Source: Erwinia sp. OLFS4
GTDB taxonomy: Bacteria > Pseudomonadota > Gammaproteobacteria > Enterobacterales > Enterobacteriaceae
Assembly (NCBI RefSeq): GCF_002752165.1
Contig: NZ_MOMB01000052.1
Location: 1-64,000, forward strand
Direction: 5' to 3'
DNA: 64,000 nucleotides
Shown: piece by piece, positions 37,458 to 48,334 of the stretch
Layout: each line of letters begins with the position of its first letter
Numbering within the stretch: the first letter of the stretch is position 1
Program-made: the position numbers and the translations under genes
Notes under the pieces: model-generated
Databases searched by the model: none
Told to the model about the DNA's origin: nothing
What the model saw: the letters and a program-made list of their open reading frames with translations, nothing else

Positions 37458-38585
37458 ATGAAAATGAGTAAAGGTAGCGCACTGCTAGCCGGATGCGTCG
37501 CGCTGACAATCAGCCATGCCGCTCTGACAAAAGATATTAAGATCGCAATCGTCGGTGCTGTTACTGGTCCGGTGGCACAATATGGTGACATGCAGTTCAC
37601 CGGTGCGCAGCAGGCGATTAAAGACATCAACGCCAAAGGTGGGGTAAACGGCGATAAGCTGGTTGGCGTCGAATATGATGATGCCTGCGATCCGAAGCAG
37701 GCCGTTGCCGTTGCGAATAAAGTCGTCAATGATGGCATCAGATACGTCATCGGCCACCTGTGCTCGTCTTCCACGCAGCCGGCTTCGGATATTTATAACG
37801 ATGAAGGTGTCCTGATGATTACTCCGGCAGCGACGGCGCCGGAGCTGACATCACGCGGCTATGAACTGGTGTTGCGTACTACCGGTCTGGACTCCGATCA
37901 GGGACCAACGGCTGCGAAGTATATTCTCAGTGAGGTGAAGCCAAAACGCATCGCGGTCATTCATGATAAGCAGCAGTATGGAGAAGGCCTGGCGCGTTCG
38001 GTACAGGATAGCCTGAAACAGGCGGGTGCAAATGTGGTGCTGTTTGAAGGGATCACCGCCGGCGATAAAGATTTTTCTGCGCTGATTGCCCGCCTGAAAA
38101 AAGACAATATCGACTTTGTCTATTTTGGTGGTTATTACCCGGAAATGGGACAAATTCTGCGCCAGTCGCGGGCTGCAGGATTACAGGCTGGTTTTATGGG
38201 CCCGGAAGGGGTAGGCAACGCCTCGCTGTCTAATATTGCCGGTGATGCCTCGGAAGGTATGCTGGTTACACTGCCGAAGCGTTATGACCAGCTGGCCGAT
38301 AACAAAGCCATTGTTGAGGCGATTAAAGCCAATAAAGCGTCTAACCGTAAAGATCCCACCGGTCCGTTTGTCTGGACGACCTATGCTGCTATTCAGTCGC
38401 TTGCCGCCGGTATTGAACGCAGCAAAAGCGATGAACCGGACGCTATTGCCAAAAATCTGAAAACCGGCGCGCCGGTGCCCACGGTGATGGGCAATCTCAG
38501 CTGGGATCAGAAGGGCGATCTGAAAGGTTTCGAGTTCGGCGTATTTAAATGGCATAAGGACGGCTCATCCAGCGCCGTGAAATAA
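37458..38585 (+). CDS. livK: Branched-chain amino acid-binding protein LivK/LivJ type
   Basis: The periplasmic receptor that hands leucine (and probably isoleucine/valine) to the LivHMGF importer. The 375-residue precursor has a signal peptide (about 1-22) and a type I binding fold with [13 protein letters not shown], the disulfide cysteines in [10 protein letters not shown] and [11 protein letters not shown], and [17 protein letters not shown]. Whether it has LivK (leucine-only) or LivJ (LIV) specificity cannot be said; it is the only binding protein in the locus, so broad use is plausible. The ATG at 37458 has GGGGA upstream. Confidence 0.93.
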   Translation: MKMSKGSALLAGCVALTISHAALTKDIKIAIVGAVTGPVAQYGDMQFTGAQQAIKDINAKGGVNGDKLVGVEYDDACDPKQAVAVANKVVNDGIRYVIGHLCSSSTQPASDIYNDEGVLMITPAATAPELTSRGYELVLRTTGLDSDQGPTAAKYILSEVKPKRIAVIHDKQQYGEGLARSVQDSLKQAGANVVLFEGITAGDKDFSALIARLKKDNIDFVYFGGYYPEMGQILRQSRAAGLQAGFMGPEGVGNASLSNIAGDASEGMLVTLPKRYDQLADNKAIVEAIKANKASNRKDPTGPFVWTTYAAIQSLAAGIERSKSDEPDAIAKNLKTGAPVPTVMGNLSWDQKGDLKGFEFGVFKWHKDGSSSAVK

Positions 38586-38742
38586 AATCAGGTTTTTATC
38601 CTGTCCGGCTGGCGTGGCTGCGCTGAGGCAAACGCGTTGTGTTCTGATTGAGCGCCGCCGCGCGGGCCGGATGTGACAATAACGTCTTGTGCAGCGCCAG
38701 ACGTTTCTGCCTTTCTCAGGCAGGTTGGTAAGGTGTTCAGGT

Positions 38743-39669
38743 ATGTCCGAGCAGTTTCTTTATTTTATTCAGCAGATGTTTAATGGCGTGACCTTAGGCA
38801 GCACTTATGCGCTGATCGCCATTGGCTACACCATGGTTTATGGCATTATCGGCATGATCAACTTCGCCCACGGCGAGGTGTATATGATTGGTAGCTATGT
38901 GTCATTTATCGTTATTGCGGCACTAATGATGATGGGGATTGATATCGGCTGGCTGTTGATTACTGCCGCCTTCATCATGGCTATTATTATTGCCAGTGCC
39001 TATGGCTGGAGTATCGAACGGGTGGCTTATAAGCCGGTGCGTTCATCCAAACGCCTGATTGCCCTTATTTCGGCCATTGGCATGTCGGTTTTTTTACAGA
39101 ACTATGTCAGCCTGACACAAGGCTCGCGTGACCTGGCGCTGCCCGGTCTGATTAGCGGCCAATGGATACTGGGTGAAAGCAACGGTTTTGCCGCGACGCT
39201 CTCTACTATGCAGCTGGTTATCTGGCTGGTGACCCTGACAGCCATGCTGGCACTGACGCTGTTTATCCGCTATTCACGCATGGGACGGGCCTGCCGCGCC
39301 TGTGCGGAAGATCTGAAAATGGCCAGCCTGCTGGGCATTAATACCGACCGTGTGATTTCTCTGACGTTTGTTATTGGCGCGGCGATGGCTGCGGTTGCCG
39401 GCGTGCTGTTAGGCCAGTTTTATGGCTCGATTAACCCCTTTATTGGTTTTATGGCCGGAATGAAAGCTTTTACCGCCGCGGTGCTGGGGGGAATTGGCAG
39501 TATTCCCGGCGCGATGATTGGCGGGCTGGTACTGGGTATTGCCGAAGCACTTACCAGCGCTTATCTGAGTACCGAATATAAAGATGTGGTCTCTTTCGCC
39601 CTGCTGATTGTGGTGTTGCTGGTGATGCCGACTGGCATTCTCGGTCGACCGGAGGTGGAGAAAGTATGA
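38743..39669 (+). CDS. livH: Branched-chain amino acid ABC permease LivH
   Basis: One of the two membrane subunits of the leucine/LIV importer. The 308-residue protein (same as E. coli) has eight or so membrane segments, [16 protein letters not shown] and [14 protein letters not shown] near the N-terminus and [17 protein letters not shown] as coupling loop. The ATG at 38743 has AAGGTG upstream. It overlaps livM by 4 bases. A 157-bp gap after livK could allow the higher binding-protein expression typical of such operons. Confidence 0.96.
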   Translation: MSEQFLYFIQQMFNGVTLGSTYALIAIGYTMVYGIIGMINFAHGEVYMIGSYVSFIVIAALMMMGIDIGWLLITAAFIMAIIIASAYGWSIERVAYKPVRSSKRLIALISAIGMSVFLQNYVSLTQGSRDLALPGLISGQWILGESNGFAATLSTMQLVIWLVTLTAMLALTLFIRYSRMGRACRACAEDLKMASLLGINTDRVISLTFVIGAAMAAVAGVLLGQFYGSINPFIGFMAGMKAFTAAVLGGIGSIPGAMIGGLVLGIAEALTSAYLSTEYKDVVSFALLIVVLLVMPTGILGRPEVEKV

Positions 39670-40937
39670 AACACGTCAATCTGGTCAACGCGCTGATTTC
39701 ATCGCTGGTATTGCTGGTCTTAGCGACTTTTTTTATGGGAATGCGTCTTGACCTCGACGGAACCAGGCTGGTGGTGGTTAACGCCGGTTCACTGCGCTGG
39801 AACTGGATTTTTATCGCCTGTGGGGTGGTATTTCTGTTTCAGCTGCTGCGCCCATTGTTTCAGGGCGTGCTGAAACGCAGCGGCAAAGGCCTGGTATTAC
39901 CGGGTTTTGACGGTTCAACCGGCAGACAAAAACTGCTGATGGCGCTGGTTATTCTGGCTGCGGTGGTCTGGCCATTTCTGGTCTCGCGTGGCACGGTGGA
40001 TATAGCCACCCTGACGCTGATTTACGTCATGCTTGGGCTGGGACTGAACGTCGTGGTAGGGCTTTCCGGACTACTGGTGCTGGGTTATGGCGGTTTTTAT
40101 GCCATCGGCGCCTATACCTTTGCCTTACTCAATCACTACTTCGGGCTTGGCTTCTGGCAGTGCCTGCCGCTGGCGGGACTGCTATCGGCATTATTTGGCC
40201 TGTTGCTGGGGTATCCGGTGCTGCGTCTGCGTGGCGACTATCTGGCAATTGTCACCCTGGGGTTTGGTGAAATTGTCCGTATCTTGCTGCTAAATAATAC
40301 AGCGCTAACCGGTGGGCCGAATGGGATCGCGCAGATCCCCAAACCTACCCTGTTCGGTCTTGAGTTCGGGCGCCGGGTAAGTGAAGGGGGCTGGGGCACG
40401 TTTCATGAATTTTTTGGCCTGAAGTACGATCCGGCCGATCGGGTCATTTTTCTTTATCTGGTCGCGCTGTTGTTGGTGGTGCTGACGCTGTTTGTTATTA
40501 ACCGGTTGCTGCGAATGCCGTTAGGGCGGGCATGGGAAGCGCTGCGTGAGGATGAAATTGCCTGCCGTTCCCTCGGGCTGAGCCCGACGCGTATTAAGCT
40601 AACTGCTTTTACCATCAGTGCCGCTTTTGCCGGTTTTGCCGGCACTTTGTTTGCTGCTCGTCAGGGCTTCGTCAGTCCGGAGTCCTTTACTTTTGTCGAA
40701 TCGGCATTTGTGCTGGCGATTGTGGTGCTGGGGGGAATGGGCTCGCAGCTGGCGGTGATCCTGGCGGCAATACTGCTGGTGGTCTCGCGTGAGCTAATGC
40801 GTGATCTTAACGAATACAGCATGCTGGTTCTTGGCGCACTGATGGTCCTGATGATGATCTGGCGTCCGCAGGGGCTGCTGCCGATGAAGCGCCCACAGCT
40901 TAAGCTGAAATCAGGCAGCGGGGGAGAGCAGGCATGA
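39666..40937 (+). CDS. livM: Branched-chain amino acid ABC permease LivM
   Basis: The second membrane subunit. The 423-residue protein has an N-terminal extension of two segments before the core permease, with [40 protein letters not shown] and [16 protein letters not shown]. Start overlaps the livH stop (ATGA) and the end overlaps livG by 4 bases, indicating coupled translation. Confidence 0.96.
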   Translation: MKHVNLVNALISSLVLLVLATFFMGMRLDLDGTRLVVVNAGSLRWNWIFIACGVVFLFQLLRPLFQGVLKRSGKGLVLPGFDGSTGRQKLLMALVILAAVVWPFLVSRGTVDIATLTLIYVMLGLGLNVVVGLSGLLVLGYGGFYAIGAYTFALLNHYFGLGFWQCLPLAGLLSALFGLLLGYPVLRLRGDYLAIVTLGFGEIVRILLLNNTALTGGPNGIAQIPKPTLFGLEFGRRVSEGGWGTFHEFFGLKYDPADRVIFLYLVALLLVVLTLFVINRLLRMPLGRAWEALREDEIACRSLGLSPTRIKLTAFTISAAFAGFAGTLFAARQGFVSPESFTFVESAFVLAIVVLGGMGSQLAVILAAILLVVSRELMRDLNEYSMLVLGALMVLMMIWRPQGLLPMKRPQLKLKSGSGGEQA

Positions 40938-41701
40938 ATCAGCCTTTATTAGCGGTAGAGGGATTAATGATGCGTTTTGGCGGCCTTCTGGCGGTTAATA
41001 ACGTAGCACTTGAGCTTTATCCGCAGGAAATTGTGTCGCTGATAGGACCGAACGGTGCCGGGAAAACCACGGTATTTAACTGCCTGACCGGTTTCTATAA
41101 GCCGAGTGGTGGCACGATTAAATTACGCGATCAGCAGCTGGCAGGACTGCCAGGACAAAAAATTGCCCGTATGGGCATCGTGCGTACCTTTCAGCATGTA
41201 CGTTTATTTCGTGAAATGACGGTGATTGAAAACCTTCTGGTTGCCCAGCATCAGCATCTGAAAAGCGGCGTGTTTTCCGGTCTGCTTAAAACCATGGCTT
41301 TTCGTAAAGCAGAGAGTGAAGCATTAGATCGGGCAGCCGGCTGGCTGACGCGCGTTGGCCTGCTGGATATGGCTAATCGTCAGGCGGGTAACCTCGCCTA
41401 TGGTCAGCAACGCCGACTGGAAATTGCCCGTTGTATGGTGACTCAGCCGGATATCCTGATGCTGGACGAACCGGCAGCGGGCCTTAACCCGCGCGAAACT
41501 CACGAACTCGATCGGCTGATCGCCGGGTTGCGCGACCAGGATAACGTCACGGTGTTACTGATAGAACATGATATGAAGCTGGTTATGGGCATCTCCGATC
41601 GTATTTACGTGGTAAATCAGGGGACGCCACTGGCGCAGGGAACGCCGGAAGAAATCCGTCACCATCCGGATGTTATCCGCGCATATCTGGGAGAGGTATA
41701 A
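40934..41701 (+). CDS. livG: Branched-chain amino acid ABC ATPase LivG
   Basis: One of the two ATPases of the importer. The 255-residue protein has [17 protein letters not shown], the [11 protein letters not shown]-loop, the signature variant [14 protein letters not shown] typical of Liv[10 protein letters not shown] and [10 protein letters not shown]. livF starts 1 base after its stop. Confidence 0.96.
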   Translation: MNQPLLAVEGLMMRFGGLLAVNNVALELYPQEIVSLIGPNGAGKTTVFNCLTGFYKPSGGTIKLRDQQLAGLPGQKIARMGIVRTFQHVRLFREMTVIENLLVAQHQHLKSGVFSGLLKTMAFRKAESEALDRAAGWLTRVGLLDMANRQAGNLAYGQQRRLEIARCMVTQPDILMLDEPAAGLNPRETHELDRLIAGLRDQDNVTVLLIEHDMKLVMGISDRIYVVNQGTPLAQGTPEEIRHHPDVIRAYLGEV

Positions 41702-41702
41702 T

Positions 41703-42416
41703 ATGGCTGAGCCACTCTTAACGCTGACCGATGTTAGCGCACATTACGGGCCTGTTCAGGCTTTACATGGCGTCAGTCTGCATATTCAGCAAGGCGAAAT
41801 TGTCACGCTGATTGGCGCGAACGGCGCCGGCAAAACCACGCTGCTGGGAACGCTGTGCGGTGAGCCACGCGCCAGTAGTGGCACCATTATTTTTGATGGT
41901 AAAACCATTACTGACTGGCAGACCGCGCGCATTATGCGGGAGGCGATTGCCATTGTTCCTGAAGGCCGGCGGGTTTTTGCACGTATGACGGTGGAAGAAA
42001 ATCTGGCAATGGGGGGATTTTTTGCCAGCCGGCAGGTTTATCAGCAGCGTATCCATCAGGTTTACGCCTTGTTTCCTCGTCTCGAAGAGCGCCGCACGCA
42101 GCGAGCAGGCACCATGTCAGGGGGGGAACAACAGATGCTGGCCATTGGCCGGGCGCTGATGAGCCAGCCACGGCTGTTATTGCTGGATGAACCTTCACTG
42201 GGACTGGCCCCCATTATTATTCAGCAAATTTTTGAGACCATTGAACAACTACGCCAGGCCGGCATGACGATATTCCTCGTGGAACAAAACGCAAACCAGG
42301 CGTTAAAGCTGGCAGATCGCGGCTACGTGCTGGAAAACGGGCGGCTGGTTCTTGAGGATAGCGGCGAGGCGTTACTGGCAAATGAAGCAGTACGCAGTGC
42401 ATATTTAGGTGCCTGA
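41703..42416 (+). CDS. livF: Branched-chain amino acid ABC ATPase LivF
   Basis: The second ATPase. The 237-residue protein has GANGAGKTTLLGTLCG, VPEGRRVFARMTVEENL, MSGGEQQMLAIGRA, DEPSLGLAP and LVEQNANQAL. The ATG at 41703 (MAEPLL) gives the family start; the frame runs back into livG. It is the last gene of the operon and is followed by a terminator. Confidence 0.96.
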   Translation: MAEPLLTLTDVSAHYGPVQALHGVSLHIQQGEIVTLIGANGAGKTTLLGTLCGEPRASSGTIIFDGKTITDWQTARIMREAIAIVPEGRRVFARMTVEENLAMGGFFASRQVYQQRIHQVYALFPRLEERRTQRAGTMSGGEQQMLAIGRALMSQPRLLLLDEPSLGLAPIIIQQIFETIEQLRQAGMTIFLVEQNANQALKLADRGYVLENGRLVLEDSGEALLANEAVRSAYLGA

Positions 42417-42451
42417 CCCGGTTTCCGGGCCAGTTTTTCTTCTGCGGATGG

Positions 42452-42487
42452 CGGCGGGTCTGATTACCGGCCCCGCCGTTTTTTTTT
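42452..42487 (+). terminator. Intrinsic terminator of the liv operon
   Basis: CGGCGGG and CCCGCCG form the stem, followed by nine T. It lies 36 bases after the livF stop. Confidence 0.88.
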
Positions 42488-42556
42488 CTGTACCCGGTCT
42501 GTTTATCCTCCTGCGCCTGAAAAGCTGGCGCAGGACGGCATCTCAGAATATTAATT

Positions 42557-42596
42557 CTGTCACATTTTTGTAATATTTCAGTTATTTAACTGTCAT
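42557..42596 (+). promoter_or_regulatory. Tandem Pho boxes upstream of ugpB
   Basis: Four heptamers at exact 11-bp steps match the PhoB half-site CTGTCAT: CTGTCAC (42557), TTGTAAT (42568), CAGTTAT (42579) and CTGTCAT (42590), separated by AT-rich 4-mers. They form two abutting Pho boxes about 90 bp before the ugpB start, consistent with the phosphate-starvation induction known for E. coli ugp. Confidence 0.8.
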
Positions 42597-42685
42597 TTTT
42601 GCGTGTCATGTTACTTCGCGAACAAAAAATGCGTGTTCTAATTCGTTTTTTCGCGCTTACCAATAAAATGGCACAGGAACCGGAT

Positions 42686-44002
42686 ATGTCATCGTTTACT
42701 TTGCGTCATACCACGCTCGGCGTCATGCTGGGTCTGGCAGTTAGCAGTAACGTTTTTGCCGCCACGGAAATTCCTTTCTGGCATTCAATGGAAGGCGAGC
42801 TGGGAGTTGAAGTCGACTCTCTGGCAAAGCGCTTCAATGAATCCCATCCCGATTACAAAGTGGTGCCGGTCTACAAAGGCAACTATGAACAAAGCCTGGC
42901 CGCCGGTATTGCTGCAGTACGCACCGGTAAAGCACCGGCTATTTTGCAGGTGTATGAAGTTGGCACGGCAACCATGATGGCTTCTAAAGCCATTGTCCCT
43001 GTCTATCAGGTTTTCAAAGATTCTGGCGTTGCTTTTGATGAGAAGCAATTTGTGCCTACCGTTGCAGGTTACTACAGCGATGCCGAAGGCCGCCTGATTT
43101 CCCAGCCATTCAACAGCTCCACACCGGTGCTGTATTACAACAAAGACGCGTTTAAAAAAGCCGGCCTGAATCCGGATGAACCGCCGAAGACATGGCAGGC
43201 GCTGGCAAAAGATGCCGCCGCGCTGCGTAAAGCGGGCATGAGCTGCGGCTATGCCAGCGGTTGGCAAGGCTGGATTCAGATTGAAAACTTCAGCGCCTGG
43301 CATGGTCTGCCGGTAGCCACCAAAAATAATGGATTCGATGGCAGCGATGCCGAACTGGAATTCAATAAGCCGGTTCAGGTCCGCCATATTCAGATGCTGG
43401 AAGAGATGAATAAAAAAGGTGATTTCACCTATTATGGCCGTAAAGATGAACCGACCGCCAAGTTTTATAATGGCGATTGCGGTATCACCACCGCCTCTTC
43501 TGGTTCACTGGCCGATATTCGTCAGTACGCTAAATTCAATTTTGGTGTTGGCATGATGCCTTATGATGAGACGGTAAAGAATGCGCCGCAGAATGCAATC
43601 ATTGGCGGAGCCAGCCTGTGGGTGATGAAAGGGAAAGACGCTACCACCTATAAAGGGGTTGCTGAGTTTATGAAATTCCTGGCACAACCTGAAATTGCCG
43701 CCGAATGGCACCAGAAAACCGGTTATCTGCCCATCACCACCGCGGCGTTTGAACTGAGCAAAAAACAGGGCTTTTACGACAAAAATCCGGGAGCGGATAC
43801 CGCCACCCGGCAGATGCTGAATAAGCCACCGTTGCCTTATACGAAAGGTATGCGTCTGGGGAATATGCCGCAGATCCGCACCGTTGTTGATGAAGAGCTG
43901 GAAGGTGTCTGGACCGGTAAACAGTCACCGCAAGCGGCACTGGATAACGCGGTAAAACGCGGTAATCAGCTGCTGCGTCGCTTCGAACAGCAGGTTAAAT
44001 AA
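42686..44002 (+). CDS. ugpB: Glycerol-3-phosphate-binding protein UgpB
   Basis: The periplasmic receptor for sn-glycerol-3-phosphate and glycerophosphodiesters. The 438-residue precursor has the same length as in E. coli, a signal peptide ending VFAA (about residue 25) and the mature start [14 protein letters not shown]. The start at 42686 has AGGAACC upstream; the frame is open to 42599, but that would overlap the promoter. ugpA follows after 83 bp with a stem-loop between. Confidence 0.96.
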   Translation: MSSFTLRHTTLGVMLGLAVSSNVFAATEIPFWHSMEGELGVEVDSLAKRFNESHPDYKVVPVYKGNYEQSLAAGIAAVRTGKAPAILQVYEVGTATMMASKAIVPVYQVFKDSGVAFDEKQFVPTVAGYYSDAEGRLISQPFNSSTPVLYYNKDAFKKAGLNPDEPPKTWQALAKDAAALRKAGMSCGYASGWQGWIQIENFSAWHGLPVATKNNGFDGSDAELEFNKPVQVRHIQMLEEMNKKGDFTYYGRKDEPTAKFYNGDCGITTASSGSLADIRQYAKFNFGVGMMPYDETVKNAPQNAIIGGASLWVMKGKDATTYKGVAEFMKFLAQPEIAAEWHQKTGYLPITTAAFELSKKQGFYDKNPGADTATRQMLNKPPLPYTKGMRLGNMPQIRTVVDEELEGVWTGKQSPQAALDNAVKRGNQLLRRFEQQVK

Positions 44003-44026
44003 CCCGGCTAAATCGCTGTGACTCAT

Positions 44027-44045
44027 CCGGTGCCGCTGGCACCGG
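44027..44045 (+). other. Stem-loop between ugpB and ugpA
   Basis: CCGGTGCC and GGCACCGG enclose GCT, 24 bases after the ugpB stop, without a long T-run. Such hairpins after binding-protein genes usually stabilise the upstream mRNA and lower expression of the permease genes. Confidence 0.6.
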
Positions 44046-44085
44046 TTGTTTCCGGTTACTGTTTTTCATTGCTACAGAGCTCGTT

Positions 44086-44973
44086 ATGTCATCATTCCGT
44101 CCCGGATTTCGTACCAGTCCGCTTCCTTACCTTCTGGTGCTACCACAGTTACTGATCACGGCGATTTTTTTTATCTGGCCGGCGGGTGAAGCGCTGTGGT
44201 ACTCGTTACAAAGCCTTGATCCGTTCGGTATCTCCAGCACCTTCGTGGGTCTGGATAACTTCAAACATCTTTTTAGCGATAGCTACTACCTCGATTCTTT
44301 CTGGACCACGATTGAGTTCAGCGCGTTAGTGACCGTGTTTGGTATGGCATTGTCTTTATTTCTCGCGGCGCTGGTCGATTATGTTGTCCGGCTGAAAAAA
44401 CTCTATCAGACTTTACTGCTGCTGCCTTATGCGGTCGCGCCGGTTGTCGCTGCGGTATTATGGATGTTTCTGTTTAATCCGGGGCTTGGGCTGTTCAGTC
44501 ATCTTCTCAATCAGCTTGGCTACAACTGGAACTATGCACAAAACAGCGGCCAGGCGATGTTTTTGATCGTGCTGGCATCGATATGGCAACAAATGAGCTA
44601 TAACTTTCTGTTTTTCTTTGCTGCCTTGCAGTCTATTCCCCGTTCATTAGTGGAAGCCGCCGCCATTGACGGTGCCGGTCCGGTACGTCGATTTTTCAAC
44701 CTGTCTCTGCCGTTGATTACGCCGGTTAGCTTCTTCCTGCTGGTTATTAATCTGGTGTATGCCTTTTTCGATACCTTTCCGGTTATTGATGCCGCCACTG
44801 GTGGCGGACCGGTTCAGGCAACCACCACGCTCATCTACAAAATATACCGGGAAGGTTTTGCCGGGCTCGATCTTTCCACTTCGGCGGCGCAGTCTGTGGT
44901 GCTGATGTTGCTGGTTATTGGCCTGACGGTACTTCAGTTTCGCTTTATTGAGCGTAAGGTTCGTTACCAATGA
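44086..44973 (+). CDS. ugpA: Glycerol-3-phosphate ABC permease UgpA
   Basis: A membrane subunit of the Ugp importer: 295 residues, six segments, with the EAA loop [23 protein letters not shown] (about residues 186-208; contact site for UgpC). The end overlaps ugpE by 4 bases. Confidence 0.96.
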   Translation: MSSFRPGFRTSPLPYLLVLPQLLITAIFFIWPAGEALWYSLQSLDPFGISSTFVGLDNFKHLFSDSYYLDSFWTTIEFSALVTVFGMALSLFLAALVDYVVRLKKLYQTLLLLPYAVAPVVAAVLWMFLFNPGLGLFSHLLNQLGYNWNYAQNSGQAMFLIVLASIWQQMSYNFLFFFAALQSIPRSLVEAAAIDGAGPVRRFFNLSLPLITPVSFFLLVINLVYAFFDTFPVIDAATGGGPVQATTTLIYKIYREGFAGLDLSTSAAQSVVLMLLVIGLTVLQFRFIERKVRYQ

Positions 44974-45815
44974 TAGAAAACCGACGCGGGCTGGATATTT
45001 TCAGCCACACCCTGCTTGTTCTCGGGGTGTTGACGATTTTGTTTCCCTTGTATGTGGCGTTTGTGGCGGCGACGCTGGATGGCCATGAGGTCTACAACGT
45101 GCCAATGACGCTGATACCCGGTAATCATTTATGGCAAAACGTTTCACATATCTGGACCCATGGCGTTAACGGCAGCGGGCCGGCATTCAGTCTGATGATG
45201 TTCAACAGCCTGGTGATGGCGCTGGGTATAACGTTTGGCAAAATAGTGGTATCAATACTTTCTGCTTTTGCGCTGGTCTGGTTTCGCTTCCCGCTGCGTA
45301 CGCTGTTTTTCTGGCTGATTTTTATTACCCTGATGCTACCGGTGGAGGTTCGTATTTTCCCGACGGTTGAGGTCATTTCCAGTCTGCATATGCTGGACAG
45401 TTACAGCGGTCTGACCCTGCCATTAATGGCTTCTGCCACCGCCACCTTCCTGTTTCGTCAGTTTTTTATGTCACTGCCGGATGAATTACTGGAAGCGGCG
45501 CGCATTGATGGCGCCGGCCCGCTACGTTTTTTCTGGGATATTGTGTTACCGCTGTCAAAAACTAATCTGGCCGCGCTGTTTGTGATCACCTTTATTTACG
45601 GCTGGAACCAGTATCTCTGGCCGTTGCTTATCATTAACGATGCCGGTTTAAGCACCGCCGTTGCCGGTATTAAAAGCATGATCTCCACCAGCGGTTCGCC
45701 GACACAGTGGAATGAGGTAATGGCGGCAATGTTGCTGACCTTAATACCGCCGGTGATTGTTGTATATGTAATGCAGCGTGCCTTCGTACGTGGTCTGGTA
45801 GAGAGCGAGAAATAA
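44970..45815 (+). CDS. ugpE: Glycerol-3-phosphate ABC permease UgpE
   Basis: The second membrane subunit: 281 residues, six segments, with the EAA loop [19 protein letters not shown] (about 172-190). It matches E. coli UgpE in length and position. ugpC starts 1 base after the stop. Confidence 0.96.
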   Translation: MIENRRGLDIFSHTLLVLGVLTILFPLYVAFVAATLDGHEVYNVPMTLIPGNHLWQNVSHIWTHGVNGSGPAFSLMMFNSLVMALGITFGKIVVSILSAFALVWFRFPLRTLFFWLIFITLMLPVEVRIFPTVEVISSLHMLDSYSGLTLPLMASATATFLFRQFFMSLPDELLEAARIDGAGPLRFFWDIVLPLSKTNLAALFVITFIYGWNQYLWPLLIINDAGLSTAVAGIKSMISTSGSPTQWNEVMAAMLLTLIPPVIVVYVMQRAFVRGLVESEK

Positions 45816-45816
45816 T

Positions 45817-46887
45817 ATGGCAGTGGTTAAACTTCAGGCGGTAACGAAGTCCTACGATGGCAAAACCCCGGTTATTCATCCACTGGATGTCACCATTGAA
45901 CAGGGCGAGTTTATGGTGATGGTGGGTCCGTCTGGCTGTGGTAAATCAACCTTGCTGCGTATGGTCGCGGGTCTGGAGCGTGTGAGTAGTGGCGATATTT
46001 ATATCGACGCGACCCGGGTGACTGAACTGGAACCGAAAGATCGTGGTATTGCTATGGTATTTCAGAACTATGCACTTTATCCACATATGACGGTGGAAGA
46101 GAACATGGCCTACGGTCTGAAAATTCGTGGTTTGGGTAAAGCGCAAATCGCCAAAAAAGTGCAGGATGCTGCCCGGGCGCTGGAGCTGGAACCTTTGCTA
46201 AAACGCCGCCCGCGCGAATTGTCCGGTGGCCAGCGTCAGCGCGTTGCCATGGGGCGGGCAATTGTGCGTGAGCCCGCCGTTTTTTTATTTGATGAACCGC
46301 TGTCTAATCTGGATGCTCGCCTGCGGGTGCAAATGCGTCTTGAGCTACAACAGTTGCACCGTCGTCTGCGTACCACCAGTATTTACGTTACCCACGACCA
46401 GGTGGAAGCGATGACGCTCGCCCAGCGAGTGATGGTAATGAACAAAGGACGGCTGGAGCAGCTTGGCACTCCGGTGGAGATTTATGAACGCCCGGCAACC
46501 CTGTTTGTCGCCAGTTTTATTGGCTCTCCGGCAATGAATTTGCTGGCGGGGGTGGTGAGTGACGACGGCCTGACGCTGCAACTCGGTGAATTCAGTCTGG
46601 CATTACCGGAAGCCAAAACGGCCTGGGCGGGGCGTAAGCTCACGGTGGGTATTCGTCCCGAGCATCTGACGGTCAGCAGCGGCGCGCGTGCAACCGTCGC
46701 ACTGATCGTTGACACTTTAGAAATGCTCGGTGCTGATAATCTGGTGCACGGAAAATGGGGCAACAGTAACGTAGTCGTGCGACTGCCTCATGCCGAGCGG
46801 CCTCAACCCGGCAGCACATTGTGGCTGCATTTACCGGCTAAATCACTACACTATTTTGATACTGAAACTGGACAACGGATTGAGTAA
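45817..46887 (+). CDS. ugpC: Glycerol-3-phosphate ABC ATPase UgpC
   Basis: The ATPase of the Ugp importer. The 356-residue protein has GPSGCGKSTLLRMVAG, FQNYALYPHMTVEEN, LSGGQRQRVAMGRA, FLFDEPLSNLD and YVTHDQVEAM, then the C-terminal TOBE-type regulatory domain (about 235-355, with VGIRPEHLTV) shared with MalK. ugpQ begins directly after its stop. Confidence 0.96.
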   Translation: MAVVKLQAVTKSYDGKTPVIHPLDVTIEQGEFMVMVGPSGCGKSTLLRMVAGLERVSSGDIYIDATRVTELEPKDRGIAMVFQNYALYPHMTVEENMAYGLKIRGLGKAQIAKKVQDAARALELEPLLKRRPRELSGGQRQRVAMGRAIVREPAVFLFDEPLSNLDARLRVQMRLELQQLHRRLRTTSIYVTHDQVEAMTLAQRVMVMNKGRLEQLGTPVEIYERPATLFVASFIGSPAMNLLAGVVSDDGLTLQLGEFSLALPEAKTAWAGRKLTVGIRPEHLTVSSGARATVALIVDTLEMLGADNLVHGKWGNSNVVVRLPHAERPQPGSTLWLHLPAKSLHYFDTETGQRIE

Positions 46888-47631
46888 ATGATGAAAAATG
46901 ACTGGCCTTATCCGGCTATTGTCGCTCACCGTGGCGGCGGTTCACTGGCGCCGGAAAATACGCTGGCAGCAATCGACAAAGGCGCCGGATTTGGCCATAA
47001 AATGATTGAATTTGACGCAAAATTATCACGTGATGGCGAAATATTTCTGCTGCATGATGATACCCTTGAACGCACCAGTAATGGCCGCGGAGTGGCCGGT
47101 GAGTTGACGTGGGAAACACTCCGTCTGCTGGATGCGGGGAGCTGGTTTGCTCAGTCGTTTGCTGATGAGCGGCTGCCTTTACTGTCACAGGTTGCCGCAC
47201 GCTGTCGTGATTATAACATGATGGCCAACATCGAAATTAAACCGACAACGGGACTGGCACGGGAAACCGGCAGCGCGATTGCGCGGGCGGCGCAGGAACT
47301 GTGGCAGGGAATGACACCGCCGCTGCTTTCGTCATTTGAATATGATGCGCTTATGGCAGCAAAAGAAGCGGCGCCCGCCCTGGCTCGCGGTTATCTGTTA
47401 CATGAATGGATTGATGACTGGCAGGAGAAAGCGGCCGAATTACAATGCATTTCTTTGCACTTTAATCATCGTGTACTCAGCCGCGCGCGCGTGGCGGCGA
47501 TAAAACAGGCTGGTCTGCGGATTCTGGTTTATACCGTCAATGAGGTGGAGCGGGCGCGAACCTTGTTAGCATGGGGAGTCGATGCCATCTGTACCGATCG
47601 CATCGACCTGATTGGCCCCAATTTTCGGTAA
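46888..47631 (+). CDS. ugpQ: Cytoplasmic glycerophosphodiester phosphodiesterase UgpQ
   Basis: UgpQ hydrolyses imported glycerophosphodiesters to glycerol-3-phosphate and an alcohol. The 247-residue protein has the GDPD motifs [37 protein letters not shown] and MMANIEIKP. It lacks a signal peptide, as expected. Its stop codon abuts the stop of the convergent yhhA with no spacer, so there is no room for a separate terminator. Confidence 0.96.
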   Translation: MMKNDWPYPAIVAHRGGGSLAPENTLAAIDKGAGFGHKMIEFDAKLSRDGEIFLLHDDTLERTSNGRGVAGELTWETLRLLDAGSWFAQSFADERLPLLSQVAARCRDYNMMANIEIKPTTGLARETGSAIARAAQELWQGMTPPLLSSFEYDALMAAKEAAPALARGYLLHEWIDDWQEKAAELQCISLHFNHRVLSRARVAAIKQAGLRILVYTVNEVERARTLLAWGVDAICTDRIDLIGPNFR

Positions 47632-47919
47632 TCACGGATTGTTCTGCGGCGTGGTCTGGTTCCCCGGTTGTAGCTGAATGGTACGTTGCTGCGCCTGGTC
47701 ACGCTGTTCCTGAATTTTTTGTTGCATCTGCTGCTGTTCCTGCTGCAATTTAAGCTGCTGATTTTGCTGCTGGTTACGCATCTGGTTTTGCATACGCTGG
47801 GTGCTGGCATTGTAACCCGGTTTAAACGGTTGATTAGTTTGCAGCGCATTACTGTTATTCAGCATGCTTGCCATTGCGCCAGAAGGTAATACGACCGCCA
47901 GAAAAATTAACCATTTCAT
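47632..47919 (-). CDS. yhhA: DUF2756 protein YhhA (secreted, Gln-rich)
   Basis: A 95-residue protein with a signal peptide (about 1-18, ending AMAS) and a Gln/Asn-rich low-complexity tail (about 42-90; many Gln, coiled-coil potential). Function unknown. It matches E. coli YhhA in position after ugpQ. In E. coli ggt (gamma-glutamyltranspeptidase) comes next; it is absent here and ryhB/yhhW follow. Confidence 0.85.
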   Translation of the reverse strand: MKWLIFLAVVLPSGAMASMLNNSNALQTNQPFKPGYNASTQRMQNQMRNQQQNQQLKLQQEQQQMQQKIQEQRDQAQQRTIQLQPGNQTTPQNNP

Positions 47920-48079
47920 ACTGAGTCCTCCTTGTGATTATCACTTTATTGTAAAACATCCGGCACCATTCTTTTCCAGGAAGGCTCTGGAATAACGTCC
48001 AGGGTACTTTTTCTATAATTCCTTTTAAATATCATGGCTTTTGACAATAAACTTTCCTGAAAAAATTGATGAAAAATCT

Positions 48080-48109
48080 TTGCAATTGCGAATGATAATA
48101 GTTACTATT
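48080..48109 (+). promoter_or_regulatory. ryhB promoter with overlapping Fur box
   Basis: TTGCAA (48080-48085) and TACTAT (48103-48108) are spaced by 17 bp. The block AATGATAATAGTTACTATT over 48091-48109 matches the Fur consensus at 13 of 19 positions when aligned from 48089. Fur with iron would block the -10. Transcription should start near 48115-48116. Confidence 0.8.
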
Positions 48110-48115
48110 CTCTTC

Positions 48116-48219
48116 GCCTTCAGGGGATGCCGGAGATCTTTGGTGTTTCTCCTGGTGGCATGACATTGCTCACATTGCTTCCAGTGTTTCTTGGCCAGCC
48201 CGGTGCTGGCTTTTTTTTT
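48116..48219 (+). ncRNA. ryhB: Small RNA RyhB (iron-sparing regulator)
   Basis: RyhB is made when iron is low and, with Hfq, represses mRNAs of iron-using proteins. The conserved core GACATTGCTCACATTGCTTC (from 48162) is essentially identical to E. coli RyhB, and the 3' end is the same terminator hairpin GCCAGC..GCTGGC (48194-48210) plus nine T. The 5' half forms a different hairpin (CCGGAGA..TCTCCTGG region), as is usual between genera. The E. coli gene lies in the same neighbourhood (near yhhW/yhhX/yhhY). The 5' end is predicted from the promoter, so it may be off by a few bases. An open frame over this region is not a protein gene. Confidence 0.93.
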
Positions 48220-48334
48220 GGAAATTCTGCGTCAAACTTCTTCGGTAAATTTGAACAGAGGCGTCAATTCTCTCCGCTATCTTATTGCCAGTTGTTACTG
48301 CACACTGAAGAAAAAATAGTGTGGAGGCAGCAAC

